Source of the DNA: JBGTHB01 sp041746415
Lineage (GTDB): Bacteria > Pseudomonadota > Gammaproteobacteria > Coxiellales > Coxiellaceae
Direction of reading: 5' to 3'
Assembly: GCA_041746415.1 (NCBI GenBank)
Contig: JBGTHB010000120.1
Span: 1-7,021 of the forward strand
Length of the DNA stretch: 7,021 nt
A program made the position numbers and the translations under genes. A model generated the notes under the pieces. It was given only the letters and a program-made list of their open reading frames with translations. It was not told where the DNA came from and did not search any database. Positions 6,068-7,021 of this stretch are shown one piece after another. Positions within the stretch are counted from its first letter, which is position 1, and every line of letters begins with the position of its first letter.

Positions 6068-6427
6068 TGCGTTACAAACCTATTATTCTAAGTGGTGCTA
6101 CATTGTGCTTGCGGGAGTTTAAGTGAATATTAATTTGCAATAAAAAGTTGAAACCAAGCTTTGCATAGGACATTTTTTTCAAACTCGCGGTTTATACCGT
6201 GTTTCTTCTTGTAGTTGGGTTAAGCGCAGCGCAGCCCAACAAAGATAATATATATGTTGGGCTTCGAAGACTCAGCGCCAACCTAAAAAGATAAAGCAGC
6301 CATTACACTATCTGTGCACTCATCTATATACATGCCCCATTGGGCGCAGCCCGCAAAATACATCCGGTTTTTCATCAGCAAGCGTTAGTGACAGTAATTA
6401 CTTAGCCAAACTTGGCCTGACTCCTCC
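6068..6427. other. Gene-poor spacer between the amidase and the three-gene operon
   Basis: This 360-bp spacer should hold the promoter of the three-gene operon on the - strand. It is AT-rich near 6120-6180, but I could not pick a convincing -35/-10 pair. It contains a cluster of palindromes at 6214-6284 (listed separately), a weak hairpin GCCC-CATT-GGGC (6343-6354), and a short palindrome GCCAA-AC-TTGGC near 6405-6416 just after the amidase stop. I see no RNA gene and no credible coding region. Confidence 0.6.
6214..6284. repeat. Clustered GTTGGG/CCCAAC palindromic intergenic repeats
   Basis: The first palindrome pairs GTTGGGTT (6214-6221) with AGCCCAAC (6233-6240), eight pairs including one G.T, around the GC-rich loop AAGCGCAGCGC. 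The second starts TGTTGGGC (6255-6262) and ends GCCAACCTA (6277-6285) with a weaker stem. The right arm of the first, AGCCCAACA (6233-6241), is also perfectly complementary to the left arm of the second, TGTTGGGCT (6255-6263), so a third fold exists. The motif resembles the dispersed GTTGGGC...GCCCAAC palindromes found between genes in many gammaproteobacteria, probably spread as small repetitive elements. A role in ending amidase transcription is possible, but no T-run follows. Confidence 0.6.
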
Positions 6428-7021
6428 TTAACAATTAGGCGACTGCCATCCACTTAAAACTTTTTCTAAATGTTCAGCGACAGCAAGAGTTGTATAATCC
6501 CCCCACGGCTTTGCCACAACTTGCAAACCAATTGGCAACCCCTCTTTTGATTCACCACACCGCACAACACAACCTGGCCAACCTAGTAAATTAAAAGCCA
6601 TGGTGTAATGAAAATCAGCAATCTGTGCCTGTGTTGTACCATGCGGTTTAGCCGGTGTGGCACAAGTAGGTAATACAATGGCATCAAACTCTCGCATCTG
6701 TTGTAAAGCTTGCATTCGTAACTGATCCGCTTCAAAAAATCGTCTTCTTAGTTCGCCCGTATTAAACAGCTCAGATTGTGCTGCGCCATCAAAAAATCGT
6801 TGTAGAGTCGGTGAAAATTTTGTCAAACCTTCATTCTGCAATAGTTTCATATATCCTTTTGCTTGGTCTCCACCATAAAAAAATGTTTCCCAGTGAAACC
6901 GTCCTAAATAATCAATATCTAAAAAATCGATGTCTGTCACCTCAGCAGCAACCTCTCTTAATGTTTTGATAGCATTTTGCATGGTATTTTTTGTCTCTTG
7001 ATCCGCTGTGTTTTGTTTCGC
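6428..7021 (-). CDS. Amidase signature family enzyme, C-terminal part
   Basis: Amidase signature enzymes hydrolyse amide bonds with a Ser-cisSer-Lys triad. The frame is open to the last base of the window (ALA-LYS-GLN... precede the internal Met at 6982), so the gene begins beyond 7021; about 197 C-terminal residues are visible. The recognisable part is the family's late core: FDAIVLPTCATPAKPHGTT, matching the usual 'D-l-hPt-p-pA' strand and turn, then FNLLGWPGCVVRCG (the 'N-x-G-x-Pa' segment), then EGLPIGLQVVAKPWGDYTTL (the conserved 'GLPvGlQ' end) and the final helix. The catalytic triad and Gly/Ser-rich signature lie in the part not seen. This could be a general amidase, a GatA-like protein, or an Atz/FAAH-type enzyme. 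The spacing between the conserved blocks fits a stand-alone amidase better than GatA, but not decisively. It ends with TAA. Confidence 0.92.
   Translation of the reverse strand, partial: AKQNTADQETKNTMQNAIKTLREVAAEVTDIDFLDIDYLGRFHWETFFYGGDQAKGYMKLLQNEGLTKFSPTLQRFFDGAAQSELFNTGELRRRFFEADQLRMQALQQMREFDAIVLPTCATPAKPHGTTQAQIADFHYTMAFNLLGWPGCVVRCGESKEGLPIGLQVVAKPWGDYTTLAVAEHLEKVLSGWQSPNC

Noticed and set aside
6283..6375. A 30-codon open frame on the - strand (MKNRMYFAGCAQWG...) in the gene-poor spacer
   Set aside because: No ribosome binding site, very short, and its end overlaps the palindromic repeat; such a frame is expected by chance.
6778..6969. 63-codon open frame on the + strand
   Set aside because: Lies antisense inside the clearly recognisable amidase gene; no independent support.

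Overview
The window looks like chromosome of an AT-rich gammaproteobacterium. The basis is a standard bacterial tRNA-Leu(CAA) with a sigma70-like promoter, a proteobacterial PrtD/PrtE-type secretion pair, and a GTTGGG...CCCAAC palindromic intergenic repeat of a kind common in gammaproteobacteria. The unfamiliar downstream genes would fit a host-associated lineage such as the Legionellales, but that is only a guess; nothing here fixes the genus.

Left part (1-2416, + strand): the 3' end of a type I secretion ABC transporter gene, running in from before the window, overlaps by 8 bases a complete HlyD-family periplasmic adaptor gene. Together they give two of the three parts of a type I secretion system. 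Neither the TolC-like outer membrane partner nor the secreted substrate is in view.

Middle (2417-2931): a tRNA-Leu(CAA) gene with its own promoter. Its 3' terminal 10 bases begin a 90-bp sequence that is repeated in tandem, 89 of 90 bases identical, and followed by a third fragment. The tRNA has no encoded CCA. The only acceptor-like end followed by ACCA lies in the last fragment, 180 bp downstream. The layout recalls the tRNA-Tyr/rtT repeats of E. coli and also resembles stacked integration sites.

Right part (2932-6067, - strand): three closely spaced genes that look like one operon, read in the order 108 aa, 139 aa, 784 aa. The first is a small two-helix membrane protein with six consecutive cysteines. 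The second resembles the ligand-binding half of a TetR regulator without its DNA-binding half. The third is a large protein with hints of a GT-B glycosyltransferase fold and a hydrophobic C-terminus. I cannot assign any of them a firm function. Their position next to a rearranged tRNA 3' end suggests an acquired island, but no integrase is visible.

Far right (6068-7021): a 360-bp gene-poor spacer with clustered palindromes, then the C-terminal part of an amidase-signature-family enzyme on the - strand, cut by the window end.
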